From positions 868,001 through 932,000 of the forward strand of contig JAJFGS010000013.1 in assembly GCA_021775995.1 (NCBI GenBank): a stretch of 64,000 bases of DNA, given 5' to 3'. The DNA is from Alphaproteobacteria bacterium (lineage in GTDB: Bacteria; Pseudomonadota; Alphaproteobacteria; Micavibrionales; Micavibrionaceae). Below are positions 14,180 to 23,344 of this stretch, piece after piece. The notes beneath the pieces are model-generated. The model saw only the letters and a program-made list of their open reading frames with translations, did not search any database and was not told where the DNA came from. Numbering within the stretch: the first letter of the stretch is position 1; each line of letters starts with the position of its first letter. Both the position numbers and the translations under genes were made by a program.

Positions 14180-16012
14180 TTCCAATTCAGGATTATAAAC
14201 CGCCGTATGGTTGCCGCTCTCTAATAATTTCTTTTGCGTCATATAGCTTGTGATGAATCCTAAATCAACGCTATCAAAAAAATGGCCGAGCGAGACTTGC
14301 TCGCCGAGCAATTCTAAAACGCGCTCGACATTGTTCAGCTCTCTTGGCATTTTAATCACATTCAAATCATGTCTGTCCTTTTTACCGAGCATCATTGCCG
14401 TTTTATTCAGCGCTTCATTCAATCCACCAATCTCGTCAACCAAACCACGCTCTAGGGCTTGTTCACCCGTCCATGCCCGACCTTTCGCCGCCGCTTTGGC
14501 TTGTTCTGGGGTCAGTTTTCTGCCTTCAGCAACACGTGTGATAAACGCATCGTACACATCATCGATCAGAACATTCATGCGGGCGGTGGCTTTGGCATCG
14601 AACTTCTTATGCAACGCCCAAATATCTGCATTGTCACCAAATTGTGGGCCTTGCCAATTGATGCCGAACTTCTTGAATAATTCACCGCCTTCAAACTTGC
14701 CCATCACAACACCAATTGAGCCCGTGATTGTGCCTGCACTTGCGACAATCGCATCCGCATCCGTCGATATCCAATATCCACCACTTGCCGCAACGGGTCC
14801 CATAGAGACGATGACTTTCTTACCCTTCTCTTTCGCCTTCACCAAACCACGTCGAATAGTCTCCGACGCCGTTGGCGATCCACCAGGTGAATCAACCCGC
14901 AAGACAATCGCCTCAATCTCATCATCTTGATAGGCTCGTGTAATCGTATTGGTGATATCATCTGCACCCGCATTACCCGAAGCGCCGGCACTATCAACAA
15001 TTGTTCCAACAACATATATAAGTGCAACACGCTTACCTTTTTTAGAAGACTTGGCTTTATGTTGCGAATAACTCGCCAAAGTCACCAACTCAACAGACTC
15101 ATCGTCTGGATCTCCCGTGGCGGCTTGGCGTATTTCAGACATCATGACATCGCCGTAATCCAAACGATCCAGCAATTTTGCGTTCAGGGCTTCCTGACCC
15201 GACAAAATAGCTTTATCAATTTGAGCTTTTAAAGCGGCTTCCTTCATTCCACGTTCTTGCGCAATATCCTTCACCATTCTCAATGACAAACTATTGAGCA
15301 AGGATTGCAGAGCTTTCTGATTAGAAGGAGAAATTTTAGAGTTCGTGAAATTCTCCATCGCACTTTTAAATTCTTCTCGTTGAAAAAATTGAGCACTAAC
15401 TCCTAATTTATCCAGCGCATTTTTTGCAAACGGCATTTGCATACTCGTTCCAGAGATTGAAACCATTCCAACAGGTTGCATCCATATCTCATCAAATGCG
15501 CTCGCCAAATAATACTGACTTAAACCGCCCATAGTATCGGTATAAGAGGCCGCATAAACCTTGGTGAATTTACCACTTTCACGGAATTTTTTAATAGCGG
15601 CACGAAGTTCTTGCGTATGGGCAACACCAACAGACGCACCATTTAATTTTACAATCAAACCACGAACACGATCATCTGTCTCTGCTTTTTCGAGCGTATC
15701 AATTATATTACGCAATGTTGGTTGCATAAAGGGAAACGGGTCTAAAATCGTTGGTTTTACTTGTGTTTCACTGATTCCATCCTCAATATTAAAATATAAA
15801 ACAATATCATCTGGCAATGACGGCGTCGACTTTCCTGCCATCGCCGTTACAAGAAATACAGATATCAAAGTTGAAATTAAAACTGCCGCACCGATGGCCG
15901 TACAAGTTTTACGAATAGCTTTCCCCAAAATAGACCAAACATTCCATCTCTTGGATTTAATCGCTTTCTTATTCTTTTTAGGCTTATAAAAAAGTGAACC
16001 AAATTTTTTCAT
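14168..16012 (-). CDS. sppA: Signal peptide peptidase SppA, 67K type
   Basis: A 614-aa membrane protease that degrades cleaved signal peptides. The cytoplasmic basic N-terminus is followed by one membrane segment (about residues 37-57), then two tandem S49 domains. The catalytic Lys should be K216 in REEFKSAMENF, and the nucleophile Ser is in VAASGGYWIST (about residue 410), matching the Ser/Lys dyad of E. coli SppA (K209, S409). DSPGGSPTASE precedes it. The length equals the long, two-domain form. It lies 21 nt after aroC on the same strand and is the last gene of the fabI-97aa-aroC-sppA run. Confidence 0.94.
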   Translation of the reverse strand: MKKFGSLFYKPKKNKKAIKSKRWNVWSILGKAIRKTCTAIGAAVLISTLISVFLVTAMAGKSTPSLPDDIVLYFNIEDGISETQVKPTILDPFPFMQPTLRNIIDTLEKAETDDRVRGLIVKLNGASVGVAHTQELRAAIKKFRESGKFTKVYAASYTDTMGGLSQYYLASAFDEIWMQPVGMVSISGTSMQMPFAKNALDKLGVSAQFFQREEFKSAMENFTNSKISPSNQKALQSLLNSLSLRMVKDIAQERGMKEAALKAQIDKAILSGQEALNAKLLDRLDYGDVMMSEIRQAATGDPDDESVELVTLASYSQHKAKSSKKGKRVALIYVVGTIVDSAGASGNAGADDITNTITRAYQDDEIEAIVLRVDSPGGSPTASETIRRGLVKAKEKGKKVIVSMGPVAASGGYWISTDADAIVASAGTITGSIGVVMGKFEGGELFKKFGINWQGPQFGDNADIWALHKKFDAKATARMNVLIDDVYDAFITRVAEGRKLTPEQAKAAAKGRAWTGEQALERGLVDEIGGLNEALNKTAMMLGKKDRHDLNVIKMPRELNNVERVLELLGEQVSLGHFFDSVDLGFITSYMTQKKLLESGNHTAVYNPELESLR

Positions 16013-16033
16013 GGAGAATCTTTCTTTTTAATA

Positions 16034-17167
16034 TCAAAGACATTGTGCTTTGTGACGCAAATAATGATCGGCTAAAACACAAGCCATCATCGCTTCACAG
16101 ACAGGCGTACCTCGCAAACCAACACACGGATCATGACGACCTTTGGTAACAATATCAGTTTCTGCGCCAGATTTATCAATTGTTTTTACCGGCGTTAAAA
16201 TTGAACTGGTTGGTTTAAAGGCCACACGCACAACGACATCTTGCCCTGAAGAAATTCCACCAAGAATACCGCCCGCATTATTCGATTGGAAACCCTCTTT
16301 GCGGATTTCATCAGCATTTTCTTCACCGCCCAACTCAACGGCGTCAAAGCCTGCACCAATTTCAACAGCCTTGGTTGCATTGATAGACATCATCGCCTTG
16401 GCAAGATCAGCGTCCAACTTATCATAAACTGGTGCGCCCAAACCTGCGGGAATGCCGCTCGCATGCACTTCAACAACCGCACCAGCACTCGAACCTTTTT
16501 TACGTTGCCCGTCTAAATATGCTTCCCAAGTTTTTGCGGCTTCGACATCAGGACACCAAAACGGATTTTGTTCCACCTGATCCCAATCAAAATTATCACG
16601 GTTAATTTTATGTGGGCCTACCTGAACAACACATCCTTTTATTGAAAACGCTGAGGCGTTTTCATTTTGCCTCAGGCGCGCAGGCGCGCTACGGCCGCTC
16701 TCTTCTGAATAATATGCAGACAACTCATGTTCCAGTATTTTACGTGCCACCGCTCCCGCCGCAACACGCATTGCGGTTTCACGTGCAGATGATCTACCAC
16801 CACCGCGATAATCACGAATGCCGTATTTTTCATTGTAAGTATAATCTGCATGACCCGGACGAAATTTATCTTTGATATCGCTATAGTCTTTTGATTTCTG
16901 ATCGACATTTTCAATTAACAAACCAATCGGCGTCCCTGTCGTTTGACCTTCAAAAACACCAGACATAATTTTAACTTGGTCAGGTTCTTTACGTTGGGTG
17001 GTAAATTTACTCTGCCCTGGTTTACGACGATCCAAAAATCCTTGAATATCAGCTTCGCTCAGCTCAATACGTGGCGGCACACCATCAACGACACAACCAA
17101 TGGCTGGCCCGTGGCTTTCACCAAAGCTTTGATATTGAAACAAGGTTCCGAAACGATTACCTGACAT
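16034..17167 (-). CDS. aroC: Chorismate synthase, with an in-frame palindromic insertion
   Basis: The last step of the shikimate pathway: EPSP to chorismate, FMN-dependent. Signatures are present: [17 protein letters not shown] near the N-terminus, [34 protein letters not shown], and [24 protein letters not shown]. 377 aa, some 15-25 longer than usual. The excess is residues about 150-175 ([20 protein letters not shown] and on), coded by hairpins at 16644-16695 and placed between helix [10 protein letters not shown]-like sequence and the conserved strand [13 protein letters not shown]. The ATG overlaps the stop of the 97-aa gene (TAATG), so translation is coupled. The frame is open, so function is likely kept. 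Confidence 0.96.
   Translation of the reverse strand: MSGNRFGTLFQYQSFGESHGPAIGCVVDGVPPRIELSEADIQGFLDRRKPGQSKFTTQRKEPDQVKIMSGVFEGQTTGTPIGLLIENVDQKSKDYSDIKDKFRPGHADYTYNEKYGIRDYRGGGRSSARETAMRVAAGAVARKILEHELSAYYSEESGRSAPARLRQNENASAFSIKGCVVQVGPHKINRDNFDWDQVEQNPFWCPDVEAAKTWEAYLDGQRKKGSSAGAVVEVHASGIPAGLGAPVYDKLDADLAKAMMSINATKAVEIGAGFDAVELGGEENADEIRKEGFQSNNAGGILGGISSGQDVVVRVAFKPTSSILTPVKTIDKSGAETDIVTKGRHDPCVGLRGTPVCEAMMACVLADHYLRHKAQCL
16644..16695. repeat. In-frame palindromic insertion in aroC
   Basis: On the + strand: an exact hairpin GAAAACGC-TGAG-GCGTTTTC (16644-16663), then 5 nt, then GCCTCAGG (16669-16676), the 12-nt core CGCGCAGGCGCG and CTACGGC (16689-16695). The second part has the same flanks and spacing as the element at 11461-11487 in dxs, with a different self-complementary core. 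Confidence 0.8.
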
Positions 17168-17460
17168 TATGCCTTACCCATAAATATAGCTACACAAGCA
17201 GCAACCGCACTTACAACCGCTGCAATTGCGGCAACCCAAGAAACCTTCACAGACCTACTAGTGGTCATATTTGCTTCTTTAGCCCGTTCTAAAACCTCCC
17301 GATTATAAGCTTGATTTTTTTCATCTTGCTTAATTCGAATTACATGATTAAGCGCATCCAATTTATGTGTTCCCGAAACAGCACGAGAATCTCGAAGTCT
17401 AATTAAATTTTCTAGCTCCTGCTCTTCATATTGAGCTACGTATTCATCAAATGTTGGCAT
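17167..17460 (-). CDS. Small membrane-anchored protein, unknown
   Basis: 97 aa. A charged helical N-terminal two-thirds ([19 protein letters not shown], then [11 protein letters not shown]) and one C-terminal membrane segment ([19 protein letters not shown], about residues 76-94), so it should be a tail-anchored inner-membrane protein. Not recognised. It lies between fabI (5 nt upstream) and aroC (1-nt overlap, TAATG), so it is clearly in their operon. No role in fatty acid or chorismate synthesis can be inferred from sequence. Confidence 0.75.
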   Translation of the reverse strand: MPTFDEYVAQYEEQELENLIRLRDSRAVSGTHKLDALNHVIRIKQDEKNQAYNREVLERAKEANMTTSRSVKVSWVAAIAAVVSAVAACVAIFMGKA

Positions 17461-17465
17461 GAGAG

Positions 17466-18326
17466 TTAAGCCGCCTTTTCTTTGTCCTTTTTAGGAGCGA
17501 AGGAGCTTAAAAGTTCAGCCGTTTCGGCAGCTGTATCAACGGCGCACATACCAACTGTATGATAACCACTATCAACATGCAGGCATTCACCAGTAACCCC
17601 ACTGGCCAAATCAGAAAGTAAAAATAAACCTGAACGTCCGACATCATCAATGGTAACGTTACGACGTAATGGTGAGTTTAACTCGTTCCATTTTAAAATC
17701 GCACGAAAATCACCAATACCAGAAGCTGCCAATGTTTTAATAGGTCCTGCGGAAATCGCATTCACACGAACATTTTGTGGCCCCAAATCATTAGCAAGAT
17801 ATTTAACAGACGCTTCTAATGCCGCCTTTGCCACACCCATCACATTATAATGAGGCATAACTTGTTCCGCACCGTAATAAGTGAGTGTCACAAGGCTTCC
17901 ACCTTCTTTCATTAATTTCGCCGCACGTTTTGCCACCGCCGTGAAAGAAAATACTGAAATATCCATTGTTTTTAAGAAATTATCGCGGGTCGTGTCCACA
18001 TACATCCCATCCAGCTCATTTTTGTCTGAAAAGGCAATTGCATGGACAACAAAGTCGATTTTACCCCATTTTTTCTCAATCTCAGCAAAAGCAACATCAA
18101 TACTGGATTCATCTGTTACATCACACGGCAGGATAATGTCTGAACCCACGCTCTCAGCCAGAGGTTTTACGCGTTTCAACAGCGCATCCCCTTGATAAGT
18201 AAAGGCTAATTCAGCGCCAGCATCGCTAGCAGCCTTGGATATTCCCCAGGCAATTGAGCGATCATTTGCCACGCCCATTATCAATCCGCGCTTACCTTCG
18301 AGCCAATTCGTTGTTTTTTCAGTCAT
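17466..18326 (-). CDS. fabI: Enoyl-ACP reductase (NADH)
   Basis: The last reductive step of fatty acid elongation. A 286-aa atypical short-chain dehydrogenase: GKRGLIMGVANDRSIAWGI (NAD-binding, about residues 11-29), CDVTDE, and the FabI catalytic pattern Tyr-x6-Lys in HYNVMGVAKAALE. The open frame extends upstream to 18509, but the ATG at 18326 gives the usual N-terminus and has AGGA about 12 nt upstream, so the longer start is rejected. It heads the run fabI, 97-aa gene, aroC, sppA. Divergent from the 528-aa gene. Confidence 0.95.
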   Translation of the reverse strand: MTEKTTNWLEGKRGLIMGVANDRSIAWGISKAASDAGAELAFTYQGDALLKRVKPLAESVGSDIILPCDVTDESSIDVAFAEIEKKWGKIDFVVHAIAFSDKNELDGMYVDTTRDNFLKTMDISVFSFTAVAKRAAKLMKEGGSLVTLTYYGAEQVMPHYNVMGVAKAALEASVKYLANDLGPQNVRVNAISAGPIKTLAASGIGDFRAILKWNELNSPLRRNVTIDDVGRSGLFLLSDLASGVTGECLHVDSGYHTVGMCAVDTAAETAELLSSFAPKKDKEKAA

Positions 18327-18439
18327 TTTTTGTTGTTTCCTATCTAAATATGCACATATCCTACACTTTTCCTCTGGAGGTCGTCCAGTGCCTTTATGTT
18401 GCAAATTGTAACGGTAATAACGGCCATTTACCTGTAATT

Positions 18440-18469
18440 TTGACCTTTTCTTAACCTTTATGTCATAAA
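18440..18469 (+). promoter_or_regulatory. Possible promoter for the 528-aa gene
   Basis: TTGACC (18440-18445) then, after 17-18 nt, TCATAA or CATAAA, with TATAGG just beyond. The boxes are reasonable but not perfect. It lies about 45 nt before the ATG. Confidence 0.4.
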
Positions 18470-18515
18470 ATATAGGGGAATTAAAAGGAACGAAAAACAC
18501 AGGGCGCAATTAGCT

Positions 18516-20102
18516 ATGGCTGTTACAGAAAGCCAAATCAAAACCATTATAGACGATATAACGCGTGACACTAAACATGCCTATACGGGTCTTTCGCTGT
18601 TTTTTATAACGCATAAAATCGGTAAAATGCGTGAATCTATCGCATTAGCCGAACATGAAATCGTATCTCACCCTGCGGGAAATGCCGCTCGTACGATTAT
18701 CCGTAAACATACAATTAGTGAAAAATCCTCGTTCCTTGGCTTAGCCATCACCAGTGAATCAAAAATACTGGGCTTTAAAAGAAAAGATCATCTGCTAGGG
18801 ATATTTAATGTTAATATTGATGAATTTGAAAATATGGATGAAGCAAGAGCCGAAATCTATCATCTGGCTTGGCATGCAATTGACCTTTATGAGATTCGTC
18901 AATTACCGCCATATCGTCATAAATTTAAAACAGGGCCTATGATTCCGAAACGTTCGCCAATGAATTCTGCAAAAGCCTTTCTTCAAGCTGATACTTTTGC
19001 CATCGCTTATTCAGCCCTACGAAAAGAAAATAACTTGTTACCACTTATTTCTACAAAGCGCGCAAAAAATACTTTGGAATCGACCAGTAATTTTCAACCA
19101 GAAGATTTCCCTTCTGTTATTGCAATGGACGCCTGCAAGTTAGCCATTGAAGATCTAACCACCCAAAACATACGTGAAGAAGACTATATTGCAAGTGCTC
19201 GTCAACTATCTGTTAATGTAGGACATGCTTTTGATGAAGAAAATATTCGTCAATGGTGGAACTTTACAATACCCGCTCAAGACATGGCATGGCGAGGCTT
19301 TAGCAAAGAAAAAATACTAGGGGCTGCCATCCATACAAGCAGTGATCCTTATGTGAGATCTATCGGATTTTTAATTCAAGACGTTACGAAGATAGAACCT
19401 TCATCAGCAGAAGTTCTTGAACATGGTTATAACGCCTATGTTGATCCTGAAGTCTTAGCTAGCCTTCACAAGGAAATGGTCGACACTATTTTTCAAGATG
19501 CCGTTATTAAAGGGTTAGAAGAATCCAGTAGCCGCGCCTTTTTAAACGCTGCTAATAATTTAAATGAAGCTTTAACCGAAGGACATATTTTAGGATGGTG
19601 TTCAAATGCCCTACATGATGCCGCACATGCTTTCGAACGCGCCTTATTGAATGGAGCCTCACCCGATCAAGCCGCACGTATGCAATTTGAAGGTAATAAA
19701 AATCATCCTAAATGGGAAACACTCAAACAACTTGGTCAAGATATCGTTGAACAAAAACGACAAGGATTTGCTATCACAATGGGACATATTGCAGAAATTT
19801 GCCACAACCACCCTGCATTCTCACCGGTTTTAGATTCACTAAAAATAACAATGAATGATCCTGCTTATGTTCAAAGACTTGAAGCATCTAATGACTTAAA
19901 CATCATTCCAAATATTCCAACAATGGCTCCTTCTGCACCGGCGCCAAAGGGACCAGAGCCTCAAGCTCCTGCGCCTCAAGCACCAACTGCCGCACCAGCC
20001 TTAGGCGGTAACAATAATGCAAAACAGGTCATACATCAAAAAAAGTTGGCAGCGCAAAAAGAACAAGAAAATCAACAAAAAGATAACAACGAAGAAACAT
20101 AA
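18516..20102 (+). CDS. Unknown 528-aa protein with Pro/Ala-rich tail
   Basis: Not recognised. The first ~450 residues are mixed alpha-beta and soluble, with no signal peptide or membrane segment. Aromatic and His-rich patches stand out (YHLAWHAIDLYEIR near residue 115; RQWWNFTIPAQDMAWRGF near 247). The C-terminal ~75 residues are a linker of Pro, Ala and Gln (SAPAPKGPEPQAPAPQAPT) ending in a charged Lys/Gln/Glu tail, typical of a flexible tether. It is a single gene with its own promoter and a strong bidirectional terminator at 20103-20134. It might be a lineage-specific cytoplasmic protein; no function is offered. Confidence 0.75.
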   Translation: MAVTESQIKTIIDDITRDTKHAYTGLSLFFITHKIGKMRESIALAEHEIVSHPAGNAARTIIRKHTISEKSSFLGLAITSESKILGFKRKDHLLGIFNVNIDEFENMDEARAEIYHLAWHAIDLYEIRQLPPYRHKFKTGPMIPKRSPMNSAKAFLQADTFAIAYSALRKENNLLPLISTKRAKNTLESTSNFQPEDFPSVIAMDACKLAIEDLTTQNIREEDYIASARQLSVNVGHAFDEENIRQWWNFTIPAQDMAWRGFSKEKILGAAIHTSSDPYVRSIGFLIQDVTKIEPSSAEVLEHGYNAYVDPEVLASLHKEMVDTIFQDAVIKGLEESSSRAFLNAANNLNEALTEGHILGWCSNALHDAAHAFERALLNGASPDQAARMQFEGNKNHPKWETLKQLGQDIVEQKRQGFAITMGHIAEICHNHPAFSPVLDSLKITMNDPAYVQRLEASNDLNIIPNIPTMAPSAPAPKGPEPQAPAPQAPTAAPALGGNNNAKQVIHQKKLAAQKEQENQQKDNNEET

Positions 20103-20134
20103 AAAAACCGCTTAAGACTTAAGCGGTTTTTTTT
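20103..20134. terminator. Bidirectional rho-independent terminator
   Basis: The stem CCGCTTAAG pairs with CTTAAGCGG around a 1-nt centre, with an A run before and a T run after. It sits between convergent genes (the 528-aa gene and the glycine-zipper lipoprotein), so it can stop transcription in both directions. It begins right at the stop codon of the first gene. Confidence 0.9.
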
Positions 20135-20157
20135 ATTCTTTTAAAAGAAGTTATTCA

Positions 20158-20637
20158 TTAACTAACTATCTTCCAAGTTCCATCAGGTTGTTGGCAAGCT
20201 ATGCCATAACCTTGTTCTTGTTGTCCACCAACATAAATTGTTTGTTGATATTCACGACAGTAATTACCGCTATTTGCATCTTTACCATCACGAACAGGCG
20301 TTACTGAACCAGAGTTGCCGCTATCTGGATTATTCCATGATATAGATTCACCAAGAGGTGCTGAATGTGCTTCATTATTTGCACGGTTCGCATAAGCAAT
20401 ATCTGCTTTATCAAGCGAACGTCCTACTTCACTTCCAACCAAGCCACCAAGAAGAACACCAACACCAGTTGCCCAGAGCTGTCCACTGCCGCCACCAACT
20501 TTAGAACCTAAAATTCCTCCCAAAACAGCACCACCAGCAGCACCAACAGTTTGTTTTGTTCCGGCTCCTTCAAAGGATTCACACCCCGCCAAACCGATAG
20601 AGGCAATCATAGCCATCATTAATATTGTTTTTTTCAT
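20158..20637 (-). CDS. Glycine-zipper lipoprotein (17-kDa surface antigen family)
   Basis: About 159 aa. The signal MKKTILMMAMIASIG leads to the lipobox LAGC, then ESFEGAGTKQTVGAAGGAVLG starts a glycine-zipper segment (GGAVLGGILGSKVGGGSGQ..GVGVLLGGLVGSEVG) that would pack in or against the outer membrane. A C-terminal domain with YCREYQQTIYVGGQQEQGYG and a final CQQPDGTWKIV is the pattern of the rickettsial 17-kDa antigen and SlyB-like group. The ATG at 20637 is used because it gives a proper signal and has AAAGGCGG upstream; an in-frame TTG at 20655 lies before it. Likely an envelope-integrity lipoprotein. Confidence 0.9.
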   Translation of the reverse strand: MKKTILMMAMIASIGLAGCESFEGAGTKQTVGAAGGAVLGGILGSKVGGGSGQLWATGVGVLLGGLVGSEVGRSLDKADIAYANRANNEAHSAPLGESISWNNPDSGNSGSVTPVRDGKDANSGNYCREYQQTIYVGGQQEQGYGIACQQPDGTWKIVS

Positions 20638-20761
20638 TTTAATACCGCCTTTCAATGCTTGCGATTCTCATTTTAAACGTTAATCTATCCCAAACACTAG
20701 CTATATAATAGGACGAAATAAAGGCTATATTGCCCCTAAATAACTTATTTTTGACAAAAAC

Positions 20762-21376
20762 ATGAATAAAGAAACCCCAGAAACTTTTAAGCCCCCTGAC
20801 AATCCCTATGATTTATTCAAAGAATGGCTGGCTTTAGCAGAAAAAAATGAAATAAACGATCCCAATGCGATGTGTTTGGCAACGGCCACCCCTGATGGTA
20901 AACCCAGCATGCGCATGGTCTTATTGAAAGGCTTTAATGAGGCAGGATTCATTTTTTATACAAACAATGAAAGTCACAAGGGAGAGCAAATTGTTAACAA
21001 TAAAAACGTAGCCCTTTGTTTTCACTGGAAATCATTACGCAAACAAGTACGAGTAGAAGGTGTTATAGAAGAAGTCAGCGATAAAGAAGCAGATGCTTAT
21101 TATAACACCCGCCATCGGGGCAGTCGTGTTGGCGCATGGGCTTCAAAACAATCACAACCTCTTGGCTCATATGACGAATTAAAAAAGTTTGTTGAAAAAT
21201 ATGAAGAAGAATTTAAAGACAAAGAAAACATTCCACGGCCACCTTACTGGAAAGGCTTCCGCGTTAAACCAAAGAATATTGAATTTTGGATAGATGGTGA
21301 CTATCGTCTACACCAACGCCATCTCTATACTGCTGATGACAACAACAATTGGACAACTGGGATGTTGTACCCTTAA
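20762..21376 (+). CDS. pdxH: Pyridoxamine/pyridoxine 5'-phosphate oxidase
   Basis: The FMN enzyme that oxidises PNP or PMP to pyridoxal 5'-phosphate, used among others by the ALAS at 25.1 kb. 204 aa, a normal length. The family pattern is clear: PNAMCLATATPDGKPSMRMVLLKGF (FMN-binding region), FIFYTNNESHKGEQI, VRVEGVIEEV, YYNTRHRGSRVGAWASKQSQPL, and the C-terminal FWIDGDYRLHQRHLY with the substrate-binding Arg and His. It starts a two-gene plus-strand stretch with htpG, 12 nt downstream. Confidence 0.95.
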   Translation: MNKETPETFKPPDNPYDLFKEWLALAEKNEINDPNAMCLATATPDGKPSMRMVLLKGFNEAGFIFYTNNESHKGEQIVNNKNVALCFHWKSLRKQVRVEGVIEEVSDKEADAYYNTRHRGSRVGAWASKQSQPLGSYDELKKFVEKYEEEFKDKENIPRPPYWKGFRVKPKNIEFWIDGDYRLHQRHLYTADDNNNWTTGMLYP

Positions 21377-21388
21377 CCTTTAAAACGA

Positions 21389-23344
21389 ATGAAGACTATG
21401 ACGAACGCAAAGAAAAAAGAAACAGAACAACCAGAAGAAAAAATGCAATTTGAAACAGATGTGTTTCGTTTGCTGGACATTGTCACCAACGCGCTTTATT
21501 CCAATCGCGATGTCTTTCTGCGTGAGCTCATCTCAAACTCTGCTGATGCATGCGACAGACTGCGTTATGACGCACTACAAAATGCAAAGCTAACCGAAGG
21601 CAGTGCCCCTTTTAACATTCGCATCACGCCTGAAAATAACAACACAACCTTAACCATTGCCGATAATGGCATTGGTATGGATCGTAAAGAATTAATCGAA
21701 AATTTAGGCACCATCGCACGATCAGGCACAGCCGCCATTTTAGAAAACTTAAAAAATAGCGGCAAAGACAAAGATATGTCGCTCATCGGACAGTTCGGTG
21801 TCGGTTTTTACGCCAGCTTCATGGTTGCAGGAAAAGTAACAGTTATCAGTTCAAAAGCTGGTGATGATACAACTTGGTATTGGGAATCAGATGGGCAAAC
21901 AGGCTTTACAATCAGAGAAGCCACAATAGATGAATCCAAACTTATTTCTGATGAGCACGGTACAACCATCATTCTTGATATGAAGGGTGATGCGATTGAT
22001 TATTTACTGGAAGATAAAATCACACAAATTATTTTAGAATATTCCGACCATGTCGAAGTTCCGATTTATTTGGACAACAAATTAAAAGAACTCAAAGAAG
22101 GTGAAGAAGAACAACCGATTAATGCGGCTTCCGCCCTATGGACTCGTCCAAAAAATGAAATCACCAAAGACCAATATAAAGAATTTTATCATCATATTGG
22201 CAATCTATTTGACGAACCTGTCCTTACATCCCATTGGACAGCAGAAGGTAAAATCGAATATACCGCACTTTTGTTTATCCCATCTTTACGCCCTTGGGAT
22301 TTATATGATCCCGAGCGTAAAAATGCCCTACGTCTCTATGTGAAACGAATTTTTATTACAGATCAACTTGATACAATTTTGTATCCTTGGCTCCGTTTTG
22401 TACGCGGTATTGTTGACTCCCAAGACTTACCTTTGAACATTAGCCGCGAAATGCTTCAAACAAATCCTGTCGTACATAAAATTCGCAGTGGCGTGACCAA
22501 AAAATTATTGAGTGAGATTGATAAATTGTCACGTGATGATGAAGCCAGTTTTGCTACGCTTTGGCATCAATTTGGAATGGTTATTAAAGAAGGGCTTTAT
22601 GACGCCGTTGAACATCGTGATGATATTTTTAAAATTTGCCGTTTCTTTTCAACAAACGACCCTGAAAAACCGACCAGCCTTAAAGACCACATTGGACGTA
22701 TGCCAGAAGAGCAAGATACCATCTATTACATCTCTGGCGATAACGCCGAGTCCTTACGTAGCTCTCCACAAATTGAAGGGTTTACCGCCCGTGGCATAGA
22801 GGTTTTACTCATGACAGATACGGTCGATGAATTTTGGTTACAACAAGTTAAAGAATATGAAGGTAAAAAATTCAAATCTGTTACTCAAGGAAACATTAAC
22901 CTCGATAACTTCGATAAAGAAAAAAATGACGACAACAAAGAAGAAGACAAGGAAAATGATGTCAGTATCGAGTCACTGACAACAATACTCCAAACTGAAT
23001 TAGCAGAACATATCTCCTTCGCTCGTGCGTCAAAACGTCTAACGGATTCTCCCGTTTGTTTGGTTGCCGATGAAGGTGGTGTGGATATGCACATGGAGCA
23101 GGTTCTAAAAATTCAGCACAAGTATGAGCCAAATAGAAAACCAATTTTAGAAATAAATCCGAAGCATAAACTCATACAAAAACTGGCAGAACTTTCCGAC
23201 AAGGGAGAAAACCAAGAGCTTTTAAAAGATTCTGCGAAGATGCTTATGGATCAGGCTCTGATTATACAAGGCTCTCCCCTTCCTGACCGTGCAGGTTTTG
23301 CCAAACGTATGGCCAGCTTCATGGAAAAAGGGTTGTTAGATTAA
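21389..23344 (+). CDS. htpG: Chaperone HtpG (Hsp90)
   Basis: The bacterial Hsp90, an ATP-dependent cytosolic chaperone. 651 aa. The N-terminal GHKL ATPase has LRELISNSADACDRLRY, IADNGIGMDRKELIENLGTIARSGT and GQFGVGFYASFMV. The middle domain has LPLNISREMLQTNP. The C-terminal dimerisation domain ends with FAKRMASFMEKGLLD. A Lys-, Glu- and Asp-rich stretch around residues 508-530 is typical. ATG 21389 and ATG 21398 are both possible starts. The stop is adjacent to the convergent degenerate metallopeptidase gene (TTAATTA). Confidence 0.97.
   Translation: MKTMTNAKKKETEQPEEKMQFETDVFRLLDIVTNALYSNRDVFLRELISNSADACDRLRYDALQNAKLTEGSAPFNIRITPENNNTTLTIADNGIGMDRKELIENLGTIARSGTAAILENLKNSGKDKDMSLIGQFGVGFYASFMVAGKVTVISSKAGDDTTWYWESDGQTGFTIREATIDESKLISDEHGTTIILDMKGDAIDYLLEDKITQIILEYSDHVEVPIYLDNKLKELKEGEEEQPINAASALWTRPKNEITKDQYKEFYHHIGNLFDEPVLTSHWTAEGKIEYTALLFIPSLRPWDLYDPERKNALRLYVKRIFITDQLDTILYPWLRFVRGIVDSQDLPLNISREMLQTNPVVHKIRSGVTKKLLSEIDKLSRDDEASFATLWHQFGMVIKEGLYDAVEHRDDIFKICRFFSTNDPEKPTSLKDHIGRMPEEQDTIYYISGDNAESLRSSPQIEGFTARGIEVLLMTDTVDEFWLQQVKEYEGKKFKSVTQGNINLDNFDKEKNDDNKEEDKENDVSIESLTTILQTELAEHISFARASKRLTDSPVCLVADEGGVDMHMEQVLKIQHKYEPNRKPILEINPKHKLIQKLAELSDKGENQELLKDSAKMLMDQALIIQGSPLPDRAGFAKRMASFMEKGLLD

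Noticed and set aside
18327-18509. Upstream extension of fabI to 18509
   Set aside because: The extra 61 residues do not resemble FabI, while ATG 18326 has AGGA and gives the usual N-terminus.
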